A stretch of DNA of 64,000 nucleotides, taken from Calocera cornea HHB12733. Its lineage: Eukaryota; Basidiomycota; Dacrymycetes; Dacrymycetales; Dacrymycetaceae. A program made the translations under genes and the position numbers. The notes beneath the pieces were generated by a model that saw nothing but the letters and a program-made list of their open reading frames with translations, did not search any database and was not told the DNA's origin. Below, in pieces: positions 36,663 through 47,277 of the stretch; the first letter of the stretch is position 1, and each line of letters begins with the position of its first letter. Where the stretch lies: positions 58,404 to 122,403 of the forward strand of contig KV423992.1 in NCBI GenBank assembly GCA_001632435.1. Direction: 5' to 3'.

Positions 36663-36876
36663 TATTTCGAGTCAACTGGGAAGAGGGACAGAGCGCATGC
36701 ACACCTTTTTGGGGGAAGGTATTTCTCTGTTTCCTGCGGGGTTGGCGGGTTTTGGGACATTGTAGTAGAAGGAGTGGAGAGGGTATGGGAACGCGGGGGA
36801 GCGCGCAAGCTAGTCGACCATGGTTGTGTGAGGGGGCGTCGTCGATGGGGCATACGTCGATGTGAGGGATCACTGA

Positions 36877-36886
36877 CGTCACAGGC
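36877..36886. repeat. target-site duplication, left copy (10 bp)
   Basis: CGTCACAGGC here is repeated exactly at 40684-40693, immediately outside the two inverted ends of the element between them. Length of 9-10 bp is what Mutator-like elements generate. Confidence 0.85.
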
Positions 36887-37055
36887 GAGGAGCGACGAGA
36901 TGCGTACGCTGTACGCTGTACCCTGACGCGCGTCGGGAGCAAATCCGGCGCGCAGTCGCGCATACTGTGTGGGCTTGGGTCATCCGGACCCTCAGTGGTC
37001 CTAGGGTATTTCTGCGGGAAAATAGAATGTTGAGTGCATTTTCTCACTCAATTCT
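36887..37055 (+). repeat. left terminal inverted repeat of the MULE
   Basis: It begins GAGGAGCGACGAGATGCG. The matching right end, read in reverse complement, begins GAGTATACACGAGATGCG, so the first three bases agree, the next five differ, and near-identity resumes for about 100 bp, fading to the shared CACTCAATTCTC. Confidence 0.85.
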
Positions 37056-37306
37056 CCATTGGTGCGTCTATAATTAAGGGGACCAACTCTTAGGATAGTG
37101 TAGATTGGAATTTCCTAAAAATAAATAAAAATTGTGCTGTTTATGTCTATGAAATTTTGCTCCAAAGATGCTCTGCCCTGGAACAGAAAGCTATCTAGAT
37201 ACCATGAACCTTATACTTTTATTTTATTCTTCCGCTGAATAGATAACCCCTGGGACGCGTCAAGGAGTCTCTGACGCGTCCATCTAGCTAAGAAACTTGG
37301 AGGAAT

Positions 37307-40300
37307 ATGTCTCAAAACACTCCAACAACTTCGCTTTTCTCAGAGTCTACAGAAGCTCTTCTGAAAGCTACTATCCAGAATGCAAGTTCTACACTTATTG
37401 AGCGGTATATTGCATATCTTGGTAGGTGTTTCCAGAGCTCTGGATCGCGTTAGCTGATCTGGATCTGAGGAACACCCATTGAGGAAACTTTGATTCCCTA
37501 TTATATCAAGGAAAGATCTTGGATTAAACCAACCACATTCCAGCGATTTTTGACAGTAATAGCTGGTCAACCAGAGTATGTAAAGCGCTGTATACACATG
37601 GCTTCAAGCTGATATGGTTCAGATCACCAGAGCGCCCCATTCCCCAAGGAAGAAAGCGACCTGGTTCCCCTTCTCTAGGCGCTTTTCCTAGCCCTTCTAC
37701 TCCAGAAGAAATAGATACTTCTTCTGTGGTTTCTAGCAAAGAATCTAAGCGACAGAAGTCAAGGAAGGCACCCTCAACAGAAGAACAACTTCAGATCACC
37801 AGTCGTACTCCTGTGGAGAAGATAGAGCATCGATCCTCTCTGCCTTCTTTGTGGCCAATCCCAAAAGAAAGTACTGCTTTTGTGGTCGATTTAGGTGGCC
37901 AGAGCGCCCCTGCTAATGCAGAAGGAAAGCATATTACTATTGATGCTTGGCTGCGTCAGGTGGTAAGCAAGTTTCTTACTCTGCAAGAGCGCTTCTGAGC
38001 CATGTTATAGGACCAAGATTCCTGGAAGGTTTCCACCACAGGAAATCGAGCTGGCAAAGGCATTTCTGTGGCACTTTTGGGCGGTGTTCCCTGCAGAAGA
38101 GTTCTGCATAAATGCAATGGTATTGTTGCATGCTCTCAGCTTGATCCAGCGCTTTTGGAAGGATATGAGCGATGGGATGATGATGCAGAGAAGCGCCAAA
38201 GTATTTTGGATGCACAGGAGACACAGAGGCTTCTGGAAACTGCTCATCCAGAGGCAGTAGTGGCGAAGTAAGCTATGGAATACTAGAAGAAGATCATACT
38301 AACTTATGGCTAGTTTCTATCGAGCAGTCACCTCCAGAACCTGTCCAAAAGAGGGATGCATGGGGCGGGCAACAATGATCAAGTTCACAGTTAGTTTTCT
38401 CTTGTTTATTATCGCTCAAGAGCTTGATTTTGTGGCAGACTGGAACCCTGCCAAGGCGTGGCAAGTTCTCCTTCATTGGTTGCACCAATTGGACTCCCCA
38501 AGAGCGCCATGGGCACCTGCAGTACTATATCCCACTACACATCGATGAGGAAGAGCTTTCCCTTCTATTTTCTGGTCAACAAATCGATTTGGAAGGCCTA
38601 GAATGCTTCAAGGGATGTCGCTGTGCTCAGATCATTCATCCAACTTCAGGTCTAAAGCAGAAGAAGTGTAGTAAGTGCGATCTCTTGTAAATCACTATTC
38701 TGCTTATTCTCCTGTAGAAATGACCCATCTTACCTTTTCTGGGTCGCTTCTAGAAGGGAAAATGGACTACAGAGGCTGCCCAGCATCTATGTCGATTTGG
38801 GTACCTTTGGATGATACAGATCTGCGCTGTATTGTTCTTCTGGGAACTCGACCACATAACCACCCACCTTTCCCAGCACAGAAGCCTACTCCTGAGGCAA
38901 AGGAGGCTGCCAAGCAGTGTTTTCTGGCTGCTGGAGGCGTCACTGCAAGGCCAAGTGGCATTGATAATGGCCCTACAACTGTGGCGCTTTTGGGAGGTTC
39001 TTTGAGTGCCAAGTATCCTGCACTTCAGGATAAGCGAAAGCTCAGGGATATTGTGGCTGCTCAGCGCCTTGAAGAAGCACCCTTTGGCATCGAATGGATG
39101 GGTCTGTGTCGCTTTCTTTCAGTTAGAAGAGGCGCTGAAATCATACAGGCATTATCAATGCTGCTGGACAAGATAGCAGCCTTCCCTCCAATGAGCGCTA
39201 CATTAGAGCGACTTTCCAGCAAGGAAACATCCATATTGTGATTACCATGAACTCATTCCTTGCTGGAATGATTCATAAGTGTCGCTTTCTGGCTTGTGAC
39301 TTCACCTTTAAGAGGGTATATGGGAAATACAATGAATGGGAGGTGGCGAGTTTCCTGGACAATACCAACGAAAGTAAGTAACTAACTCTTGGAAATTCCG
39401 GTGCTCAAGGGTCCTCAGACATCACGCTGGCTCGCATCTACAGTGATTCCATGTCACTTGAAGCATTTCGCCTCATTTGGGATGGTTTCTTCAGGGCGAT
39501 AGAATCAACCACCCACCATAGCCTTCAGTTCAAAGCATTCCACAAAAATGGTAACATGAGCGCCATAATTTGTGATGCAGATGCTCCTCAGGCTCAAGCC
39601 TTAGGTGAATACTTCCTGAAAATCAATTGCCCCAGCATTAGTGGTATACAAGAAGACAATCCAGGGCGCCTCCTTCTGTATGGGTTCAAATCGTGCCTCT
39701 TCCATTTTAACCAGTAAGTCGTCGCTTTTCCATGGCTTTTGTACTAAGAAAACATGCTAGAAATGCCGTTGGCCTATCAAAGAAGGGTGCCACAAGTCAG
39801 GATGTCAACAAAATACTGTCCTATCCTTCTCTAAAAGAGGAAGAAAAGCGCCACGATTTTAGGGTCTGGTGTGAATCACATCCCCTTGAAGCAATCAGAT
39901 GTGCGCCTCTCTTATACTTATTGTTTCCTCATCTAAGATAGTTTCTAGCTTGGTATCATAACAAGCTTGGACTCCCTTGGTATTTACCCTCAGTAAATGG
40001 TTTTGAAAGCCCAATGGATAGGGCGCTTTGGAATACTACCCCAACCACCTCAAACTCAAGTGAGGTGAGCCATGTCCTCACTAATCGCCATACCAACACC
40101 AAATTGCCCTTGCTTGTTGCAATATCTATGTAGGCCTTTGTCTTCTACTCAAATACTACTACATTGACATGTGGTAGGGCAAAGAAAATGGACCAACAAG
40201 TGGCAGAGCGCCTCCAAGCAACATTCCAGACTGGCATCCTTCCAAACAAGCATAATTCCCTTCAAGAACGCATGATTCGACAGCTCCAGCGATCCAAGGC

Positions 40301-40466
40301 AAAGGCCTCAAAGCTCCAGATGTATCGAGAGCCTGAACTGCTCATAAAGGAGGCGCATAGTCCATTGGAAAACACAGTAGAAGAAGAGGAATCTCTGCCA
40401 AGTGCTCAGGGGACGCATACCTTGAAAATTAAGTTAAAAAATCCTCTTTATCACAACATTTCCTAA
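37307..40466 (+). CDS. Mutator-like transposase, 12 exons, open throughout
   Basis: Exons 37307-37421, 37470-37555, 37609-37962, 38011-38267, 38314-38389, 38439-38670, 38718-39101, 39149-39373, 39419-39713, 39761-39900, 39949-40129 and 40178-40466 join with matching phase at every junction to 877 residues, with 48-57-nt introns. An N-terminal Ser/Pro-rich part is followed by a Cys-containing DNA-binding region (CPKEGCMGRATMIKF, FIGCTNW, CFKGCRC), then the catalytic domain: CRFLACDFTFKRVYG holds the first Asp, ICDADAPQAQALG the second, and a Glu in the following helical part the third. A basic coiled tail (RMIRQLQRSKAKASKLQMY) ends the protein. It should bind the inverted ends and carry out cut-and-paste transposition in the nucleus. 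Confidence 0.85.
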
Positions 40467-40517
40467 AATTGCTCTATCTAATCTATCTTCTATCAAAATT
40501 CCAAGGCAACACCATGA

Positions 40518-40683
40518 GAATTGAGTGAAATAATGGGGTCAACATTTACCTACCCCCCCACGAAATGCTCCAGGACCACTGAGGGTCCGGACAACCCAAG
40601 CCCACAGTACGCACGACGCGCGCCGGATTTGCTCCCGACGCGCGTCAGGGTACAGCGTACAGCGTACGCATCTCGTGTATACT
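40518..40683 (-). repeat. right terminal inverted repeat of the MULE
   Basis: Reverse complement of the left end over about 165 bp, with scattered differences (for example around 40550-40570) and a divergent outermost 8 bp. Confidence 0.85.
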
Positions 40684-40693
40684 CGTCACAGGC
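40684..40693. repeat. target-site duplication, right copy (10 bp)
   Basis: Exact copy of CGTCACAGGC found at 36877-36886. Confidence 0.85.
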
Positions 40694-40784
40694 CGGGGTC
40701 AACTGTGGTGGCAAGCTTCTGCGTTGACTGAGATGCCACGGGGCGTGCAGTTTACTCCGATACCCGCGTCAAAGGCCTATTTGC

Positions 40785-40995
40785 TTCGATTGAGGGAGAG
40801 GTTTGCTCCCGCTTGGAGGCTTGCTTCCGCCTTTCCGCTTGAGTGCCTCTGCTTCCTTCTATCAGTTTGGCTGCTTCCGCTGAGCGGGTGAATTCCGCTA
40901 TGGGCTTGTCCGCAACTTTTGGGGGTTTCTTTGATCCCGCTTTGAGTCTTTTTAGTCCCGTCCGATGGTACTTTTGCTCCGCTCCACTAATTAAG
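40785..40995 (+). repeat. repeat C: short array of TTTGCTTCCG-like units
   Basis: About ten degenerate units (GTTTGCTCCCGCT, GCTTGCTTCCGCC, GGCTGCTTCCGCT, CTTTTGCTCCGCT) run in one orientation only, so this looks like one arm of the fold-back type. It lies about 100 bp beyond the transposon's right end. Confidence 0.55.
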
Positions 40996-41470
40996 TCAGC
41001 TCACTAGCAAAGCTGCTCCGCTGACCGAACTCACCGCTGACTGGATCACGCCCACACACGCGGTCGATGCTTTGCTCAAGCCTCAAGCTTTCCTCCCTGC
41101 GTCGCTGTGCAGGTTGGTGCTACAGTGTAAAAGTATTCCCTTTGCCATCCCGCACCGCCCCCCTCCCGCCGCCCATCTCGGACCCGTTTCATCTCACCCC
41201 ATCCTCCCATAGCCTCCGCTCTCAGCTTTTGGCCCCATCCCAGCTTGCACGAACTCTACATAGCATTCTTGTCGTTCTATTGGCCGCCGTGCCGGATCAC
41301 TGACCAAATCGGCCTGACTTGCGGATGGCCCGCCTGTGCACCCATGATGCGCGGGATTTATTATATTTCTGTCCCTTTCTGCCCGGTGCTCTCGAGGCGG
41401 ATCTCAGGCTGCTGCACATCTCGGTCGGCACTGCACCGTCTTCTGAAAATCGCGGACCACAGCTCTAGAG

Positions 41471-41477
41471 TATAAAT
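41471..41477 (+). promoter_or_regulatory. TATA box of the small secreted protein gene
   Basis: TATAAAT lies 109 bp upstream of the ATG at 41580, followed by a pyrimidine-rich leader, which is a typical strong fungal core promoter. Confidence 0.6.
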
Positions 41478-41579
41478 CTTGCCCAAACTCTCCTAGCACA
41501 CCTACAAGACACCCACAAGCATCTTGTTCAACCCACCCACTCCGCCTCCTACCCGTTCTAAGCAGTCTATCCCCTCAGC

Positions 41580-42135
41580 ATGAAGTCCGCTTTTGTCGGC
41601 ATCTTGACCGCAGTCGCCCTTTGTCTGTCCGCCAAGGGTCAGTCAATACAATTTCTGCAGCCTGCCGACGGTGCATCCCTCGCTCCGGGCCACAACTTCA
41701 GCATCCAAATAGGACAGCCGCGTAAGTCCTATATCAACCATACGTGGGAATCATGTTGCTGACCGCTATAGTGGAGCTGTCCGGCTTTGAGAACGCCGCC
41801 ATATCATTCGGTTATGCGGCGTGCAGTCAGAGCGTGAGCGACGGCACCTCGGTTTGCCCCAATGTAGCTGCGCCGAACCAGGGCGTTGGTGCCATGCTCG
41901 AGACCTTCGTCTTCCAGCCGCAGTTGTCGCATGTGCCTGGCACGCCCCCGAACCAAAACTTCTCCATTGAGTTGCCAAGCTACGCCACAAGCAAGGGTGT
42001 TCTGAGCGCAACACTGTTCTATTTCGGAACCGTGAGTACGTTCCCGCTGCGAGTGAGTATGTCTTTGATGCTGTAGCTCAGGCGGCCCTCGCTCCCATGT
42101 TCACTCTAGCGAACATCACGATACTTGCTGCCTAA
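41580..42135 (+). CDS. small secreted protein, hypothetical
   Basis: Three exons by eye (41580 to about 41721, from about 41772 to 42030, and about 42079-42135) give roughly 150 residues. A signal peptide (MKSAFVGILTAVALCLSAKG) is followed by a short beta-rich domain (IQFLQPADGASLAPGHNFSIQI ... LSGFENAAISFGYAAC). Two Cys (in AACS and SVCP) could form a disulfide, and there are two N-glycosylation sites (NFS). Expression is probably strong given the TATA box. The fold resembles small mushroom secreted proteins of unknown role; no enzyme motif is present. The last exon is the least certain. Confidence 0.65.
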
Positions 42136-42396
42136 GCACTGTAGTCTCGGCTTGTCGTTCTGGTCACCATCTCATCTCTTGACATCATGGATAACCATAG
42201 CATCATAGCATAGTTTCAGTGAATATATCACATTCCTCTAAGCGCTGCAGTCGCGGTCTGACCCAACAAACACGGCGCGAGATTGTACAGGCTACATGTG
42301 TTGAGACTAACGTCACAAAGCATGCTGAGGCGAGACGCTCCAACGAAGCCGCAGCCCTGCGGACAGTCATAAACGGTGTGCGCGTGACAGGCGATC

Positions 42397-42941
42397 CTAT
42401 GCGGTATTCCGGAGAACTGAACGGAAAGTTAGTAGAAGGAACGGCTAGATTGCCAGACTTGACTCACTCAGAATGACCGAGTCCCCCCTGCCCAACATCA
42501 GACGAAATAAGCAGACGTTATGGTTGCTTAGATGTTAGATGCTCACCGAAGGAACATTTTGCTGATGAACCTGTCCTTGTTGACAGGTTTCTTCCCTTTA
42601 CCCTTAGGCATCTCCGTCCACATCTCCTTGACATTCTCTAACACCTAAAGTGCGTGTCAGCACAGTATGTCGGAAATGCGCAGAGCCAGTCTCACCATAT
42701 TGGTATGCCGGTCGAAGGCCTTCACCCTGGCGAGCAGCTTCTTGTTGTTCCTGAGGGATATGAGAATTTGGGTGTGGTTGCGAACCGATTGTTGGAGGAC
42801 AGAAAGCGGCCCTTGGCTAATCTCGTACTCTTCGAGCTCGCGCAGCTGAGCCTCGTCGAGCTCTGACTTGGGAGTTTGCGCGTATTGGCTGCGAGTACGT
42901 CAGCCATCAGCCATCGTCAATGAACGGCCTTCTTACCTCAT
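42397..42941 (-). CDS. SMD2: small nuclear ribonucleoprotein Sm D2
   Basis: Five exons (42941-42937, 42888-42696, 42644-42547, 42487-42468, 42416-42397) give 111 residues. The Sm1 motif ([32 protein letters not shown]) and Sm2 motif ([18 protein letters not shown]) are complete, and the start [14 protein letters not shown] matches Sm D2 in other fungi. It is part of the heptameric Sm ring on spliceosomal U1, U2, U4 and U5 snRNAs. The first coding exon is only 5 nt (ATGAG), so the start is invisible unless the first intron is recognised. It shares a short divergent promoter with NUG1. Confidence 0.93.
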
Positions 42942-43095
42942 GGTGTTCAATGCGAGTGAGGTACTCGAGACGAGAGAGGACGGGTGGCGGGGTGTTTGGG
43001 GGATGCCTCCGTGCGCGTGATTGTGGCGCGTCCTTCATTTTGCAGTTCGCCGCAGGGACATGGGCACCCAGCAGTAAACGCACTCAAGTCGTGCC
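42942..43095. promoter_or_regulatory. bidirectional promoter SMD2 / NUG1 (154 bp)
   Basis: Only 154 bp separate the two divergent ATGs. Both genes act in RNP biogenesis, which fits co-expression. No TATA box is seen. Confidence 0.6.
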
Positions 43096-45049
43096 ATGGC
43101 CAAGCCCAACGGTAAACGCAAGGTCAAGGGGATTCCACAACCAAAAGGTAGTCCTGCGTTGCACTCGTTCGAGCATCGGCTTACCTTCGTCTGCCCCAGC
43201 TCTGAAGAAGGATCCAGGCGTGCCCAAGATCATCTTTGGCCGCCAAAGCCAAGTGAAGGTGCGTCGTCACTCACTTGACCCGTGAGGGCAATCATCCAAT
43301 GATAGTTTACAGCATGTTGAGGTCATTCCGACCTATCACGAGAGTTCGACGATGAATCCGTCTGAAGCCAGTTCTTCGTATATCGCTGATGCCACGCTCG
43401 GCAGAGTGGACAATTCCCTGAAAGCATATATGAGAGAATTCCGCAAGGTCTTGGACCTATCGGATGTTATAATCCAGGTTCTTGATGCGAGGGATCCCCT
43501 TGGATCGAGAAGCAGGCTGGTGGAAACAGCGGTGCGGTCGAATGCGGCTGAGGGCAAACGACTGGTTTTGGTCATGAACAAGATCGGTGCGTTCGCGTGG
43601 TTTCAGCATGGGAGACGCCCGTGTTAAATTCAATAGATCTTGTTCCTCGTGACAACGTCCAGTCTTGGCTCAAGTATCTTCGGCATGATTTTCCCACTGT
43701 GGCGTTCAAGTCTTCAACCCAAGAGCAAAGGTCTAATTTAGGCCAAAAGAGAGGAGCGATTTCTGGCGGTGATCCATCTTCAGAATGCCTCGGAGCAGAT
43801 TCTCTGGTCCAGTTATTGAAGAACTATTCCCGGTCTCAGAACTTAAAGACCTCTGTGACAGTTGGGGTAGTGGGTTTTCCAAACGTGGGCAAATCCTCCC
43901 TTATCAACTCGCTGAAGCGATCTCGAGTCTGTGGTGTTGCCGCAACGCCTGGTCACACCAGAGTGGCGCAGGAGGTCATTCTGGACAAGAATGTGAAGCT
44001 GCTCGATTGTCCTGGCATAGTCTTCGCCACTGGGAACGATCTGTATGGGGCGGAATCAAACGAGACGACGGGCAGAAACGAAGCTGAGGTGCTGTTGAGG
44101 AACGTGGTGAAAGTAGAGCTAGTGGAGGATCCCATCACACCAAGTAAGCTCATCGAGGTACACTTCCTTCTGATATTGACTCTTCTAGTTGGCGTTATTC
44201 TGTCTCGCTGTAAACCCGAATACATTCAGCATCTATACCAAATCCCTCTTTTCAAGGACGTAAACGAGTTTCTGATCATGCTGGCCTTGTCACGTGGTCG
44301 TTTGGGCAAGGCATGGCTATGGTACTACAGCCCATCCATACGCTAACAAGTGTCTAGGGAGGAAAACCCGATTTGGATGCTGCCGCTCGCACTGTTCTTC
44401 GGGATTGGAACACTGGCAAGATATCGTATCATACAGAGCCACCAAAAGTCCACCCGTCATCAAAACCGTCTGATGTACCTGTTCAGGCGACATTCGGAAC
44501 GACAACCTCGACAGATGTTGGTCAAGCATCCATCGTGAAGGAATGGGGAACTGCCTTCGATCTAGCCGGGCTATTGGACGAAGCTGATAAGGAGGTCTTT
44601 GTGGGCGGGGCACCTATGGTCCAAGAGGAAGAAGTCCTTGGGGATGCTGCTTCAGTATCCACACAATTAATCACAGCACCCACTGCCGTGACACCATCGT
44701 CAGTTCTTTTCCTTGATCCTGATTCACGTCTTACCATGTCCTTAGCAGTACTGCGTTGTCTTCCCGAAAGCGGCAACGGTCAACTTCCATCGATTCGGAC
44801 GAAGATGTCAGTCTAGTCGCCCGTGTCAACCCTGCGTTGGCACTCGAGCGGCCGACTAAGCGCCTGAAGCTAAAGGAAGACAAGAAGTCTCGCATCGAAG
44901 GTCACGAGCTGTCGACGTTAGCATCATCCAATCCCCTTAATCGAGCTAAGCTACGAAAAGCAGCCAAGCTTGCGAGAAAGAATGAAGCTCGAAACAACGG
45001 GGGAGCGTTTACCCTTGTGGATCAATTGAATGGCCTGGGCATGGCGTAA
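43096..45049 (+). CDS. NUG1: nucleolar GTPase NUG1/GNL3 (nucleostemin type)
   Basis: Seven exons (43096-43147, 43200-43258, 43313-43586, 43637-44143, 44189-44310, 44358-44698, 44749-45049) give 551 residues. The circularly permuted G motifs appear in the order G4 (MNKID), G1 (GFPNVGKSS), G2 (ATPGHT) and G3 (DCPG), which defines the YlqF/YawG family. A basic N-terminus ([12 protein letters not shown]), the [10 protein letters not shown] segment and a basic nucleolar C-terminus ([27 protein letters not shown]) fit NUG1/Grn1/GNL3. It acts in 60S ribosomal subunit assembly and export. The intron at 44311-44357 starts with GC rather than GT. Confidence 0.93.
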
Positions 45050-45136
45050 AGTATTGGAGTCCGTCCACCTCATATCCTGCATATTTGATACCTCCGCGTG
45101 ACGCATTGTCTACACCGTGTACAATCCCAGTGGCTT

Positions 45137-45714
45137 TTATGAGCCGTGATATAATAAACAACGCCCGAACTCGTCGCTGTCATTCGTCCAACTTGATGTG
45201 GATGTGACCATTCTCTGGATTTCTTCAATTGGGAATCCTATGATGTCGGCTTTCTTCGCTTCTCCCTCCCCGCTTCCGGGTCTACCCGTTTGAAGGATGA
45301 GGCTTTCGCCATTGGGTCCATGCCAGCAGTGAGCGCTCTGTGCTTCGTGTAAGCAAACGGCCCGCGGGTCCTGAATCGCGTGAGAGACTTGCCGTTGAGT
45401 GGCATCTATGTAGTCCTCGTGGTTATAGCTCTTGTTCGTTTTGATCTGTACCCCGCTGTCGGATATATTTACCCCACGGCTTCGGAGGTCACTCCTCGTT
45501 TTACTTCAGATGTCATAAGTAAACCTTCCACAAAGAACAGAAGGACAGGCGCACTCGATAGTCGCCGATATCATGCGGAAAGTGAAGATTCCGCCGACGA
45601 CGACTCCGACGACAAGGAACGTCATAAACACTGAGCTGATCAGCTCGAACCTGTGAGACTGCAGTCAGTAATCTGATATGCCGTAGGCAACAATTCTCAC
45701 CAAGACGACGCCAT
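45137..45714 (-). CDS. small membrane protein, hypothetical (three short exons)
   Basis: Exons 45714-45701, 45650-45525 and 45455-45137 join in frame to 152 residues. A single membrane helix follows the start (MASSWFELISSVFMTFLVVGVVVGGIFTF). A Cys-containing loop (IECACPSVLCGSG) and a soluble part (HEDYIDATQRQVSHAIQDPRAVCLHEAQSAHCWHGP) come next, ending with YHGS. I do not recognise the family. Evidence is the continuous frame across three exons with good donors (GTGAGA, GTTTAC) and acceptors (CACAG, GACAG) and no stops. The first exon is only 14 nt. Confidence 0.55.
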
Positions 45715-46014
45715 GAAGGAGGATTTCACACTTTGTTATAGACGGATGTTCAAGCAGAAGCTACGACACAGTGCTAGGGTGAAGAGGAACGCGTACTGCG
45801 GAGTGACAAGTTCCATTGAACATCTCTGACCAGCTATCAGTACTGGACCCTGGATTCGAGGAAGCTACGCCCCGCTCTTGTGCACAAAGAACTTGAGGAG
45901 GACTGGGAGGCTGGGAGGTGCGTGGACCATGTGCTCTGCTCGGTTTTGCTTCAATACTTGTGGACGTGTTGCGAAAAGCAATTCATGGTGAACCGCAGAA
46001 TGTATCATAACCGA

Positions 46015-47118
46015 CTATCGCACTTCTATCACCCTTGTTTTGCTATCTTTCTCCAAGGCTTTCGTTACTATATCGTTCAGCTCTCGTACCCTAAGCACGG
46101 CGACATTGACAGCACGCATCACTTCGTCCGCTGGCAGTGCAACACCTCCAGCCTTTTGCAAAACACAGATCTCCCTCTGCGCGTTAAGAGATATAGACAT
46201 GGTTCCGTTTGCTAACTGTTCCTCGAGGTGAGTTGGATCAACCACAAGAGCGTTTCTTTCAGACAGGTATCAGGGGACTGTGGACAATGGCCAAGCCGCA
46301 AACTCACTTGGGACCCAGAAAGGCAAATGATACACACATTGGCTGATGATGCAAGGCCAGAGGTACTGGAGCTCGTTCTTCGGGGGGGAACTATCAGAGT
46401 GTGAGAACGGCCTATCAAGGCTCATCGAATGTTTCCTCACAACGGTCACTTCGTCACCAACAACCTCTATGTCTGGCTTTCGAAAATGCCGTAGAACAGC
46501 CATGGCAGCCACACAGGCGCAATCAAGAAGATTTCCTTCATCTGACAGGAAGTGGAGGGTTACACGAAGCGTCCACACCCAAACAATCCTGTTTGAGGGA
46601 GTAATTCGCGAGCCTGTGGGGAGTTACGACACCTTTTGCCCGGCCAAAATACAGAGCGCTTCTCGATCCAGTGCCTCACTACGCCTGATGGTTTTCTCGA
46701 GCATCCGCGAGATGGTCACTTCCTCCTCAGACGGCCTGAAACTCGTTTAGTCTCGCAGTCTTGGCTAATCAATAGCATGGGTTCACCTGCCAGTTTCGTA
46801 GGCACTAGATGCCATAGGCGAGAACTCCGAATTGATCACGATTATTCCTTCGAAGGGCCGTTCCAGGAACGGGCGAGTGACTGTTGCACATACTTGGGCA
46901 ATCACTCTGTTTGCGATTCAAGCTTTTGGAGAGCCGGTGTCAGAACCCACTCACCTCGTCTTCCCTAGCGAACATTCGACCCAACCCAGCTCATTCCCGA
47001 AGCGAATCACCATCTGCCTTGCTTGTAAGGGAGCCCGTCCATCAGCTCGAATTCCTTCTTGTATAGCAGAGGATATGAATTCACGCTGATTTATCGATGG
47101 CTCGACTTCCCGAGGCAT
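46015..47118 (-). CDS. RRP45: exosome core subunit RRP45 (EXOSC9)
   Basis: A multi-exon gene from the ATG at 47118 with start MPREVEPSINQREFI. RNase-PH-fold landmarks are GIRADGRAPLQARQM, ECSLGKTR, CATVTRPFLERPFEG, EALCILAGQKVWTLRVTLHFL, LDCACVAAMAVLRHFRRP-type region, GDEVTV and the ending VVDPTHLEEQLANGTMSIS. It is part of the six-subunit RNase-PH ring of the exosome, in nucleus and cytosol, for 3'-5' RNA decay and processing. One exon join, before VWTLRVT, leaves the reading frame one base short with GT..AG rules, so the true splice there is unresolved. Confidence 0.88.
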
Positions 47119-47277
47119 GAAGCGCCCAAAGTGAGAACTTACATAGCTTGGGGATTTTGGGCAGAGGCCTGTAAAGGGACCACCACGTTTTCCAGGAGGG
47201 ATTTGAGTGGCTGTACGTATTTTGCCCTGACCTGACTCGGTCCATCGGTGCTCGAAAAGCAGGTTACGGCGCGGTGC
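47119..47277. promoter_or_regulatory. bidirectional promoter RRP45 / VAS1 (159 bp)
   Basis: A 159-bp spacer separates the divergent starts. VAS1 may start transcription at more than one site here, since its two start codons would need different leaders. Confidence 0.5.

Larger units (their letters stand above)
36887..40683. mobile_element. complete Mutator-like (MULE) DNA transposon, about 3.8 kb
   Basis: The element is bounded by inverted repeats of about 165 bp (36887-37055 and 40518-40683) that share the block ACGAGATGCGTACGCTG and about 90 further nearly identical bases, and by a 10-bp target duplication. Inside, the base composition turns AT-rich compared with the host genes. One 12-exon gene on the plus strand fills it. 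Long inverted ends, a 9-10-bp duplication and a transposase with DFTFK and CDADAPQA motifs all point to the Mutator superfamily. The frame is open throughout after splicing, so the copy may be recent and possibly autonomous. Confidence 0.85.

Noticed and set aside
37726..39941. First impression of a broken transposase (many short frames)
   Set aside because: The short frames are exons; all junctions keep phase when spliced, so it was called intact rather than a pseudogene.
42219..42476. 85-codon plus-strand frame as a gene
   Set aside because: It lies on the opposite strand of the Sm D2 3' exons, which are well supported.
45380..45634. 84-codon plus-strand frame
   Set aside because: It overlaps the three-exon minus-strand membrane-protein gene and has no recognisable content.
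46015..46100. Possible extension of RRP45 past the stop at 46015
   Set aside because: The stop follows a plausible C-terminus and no good splice leads onward.
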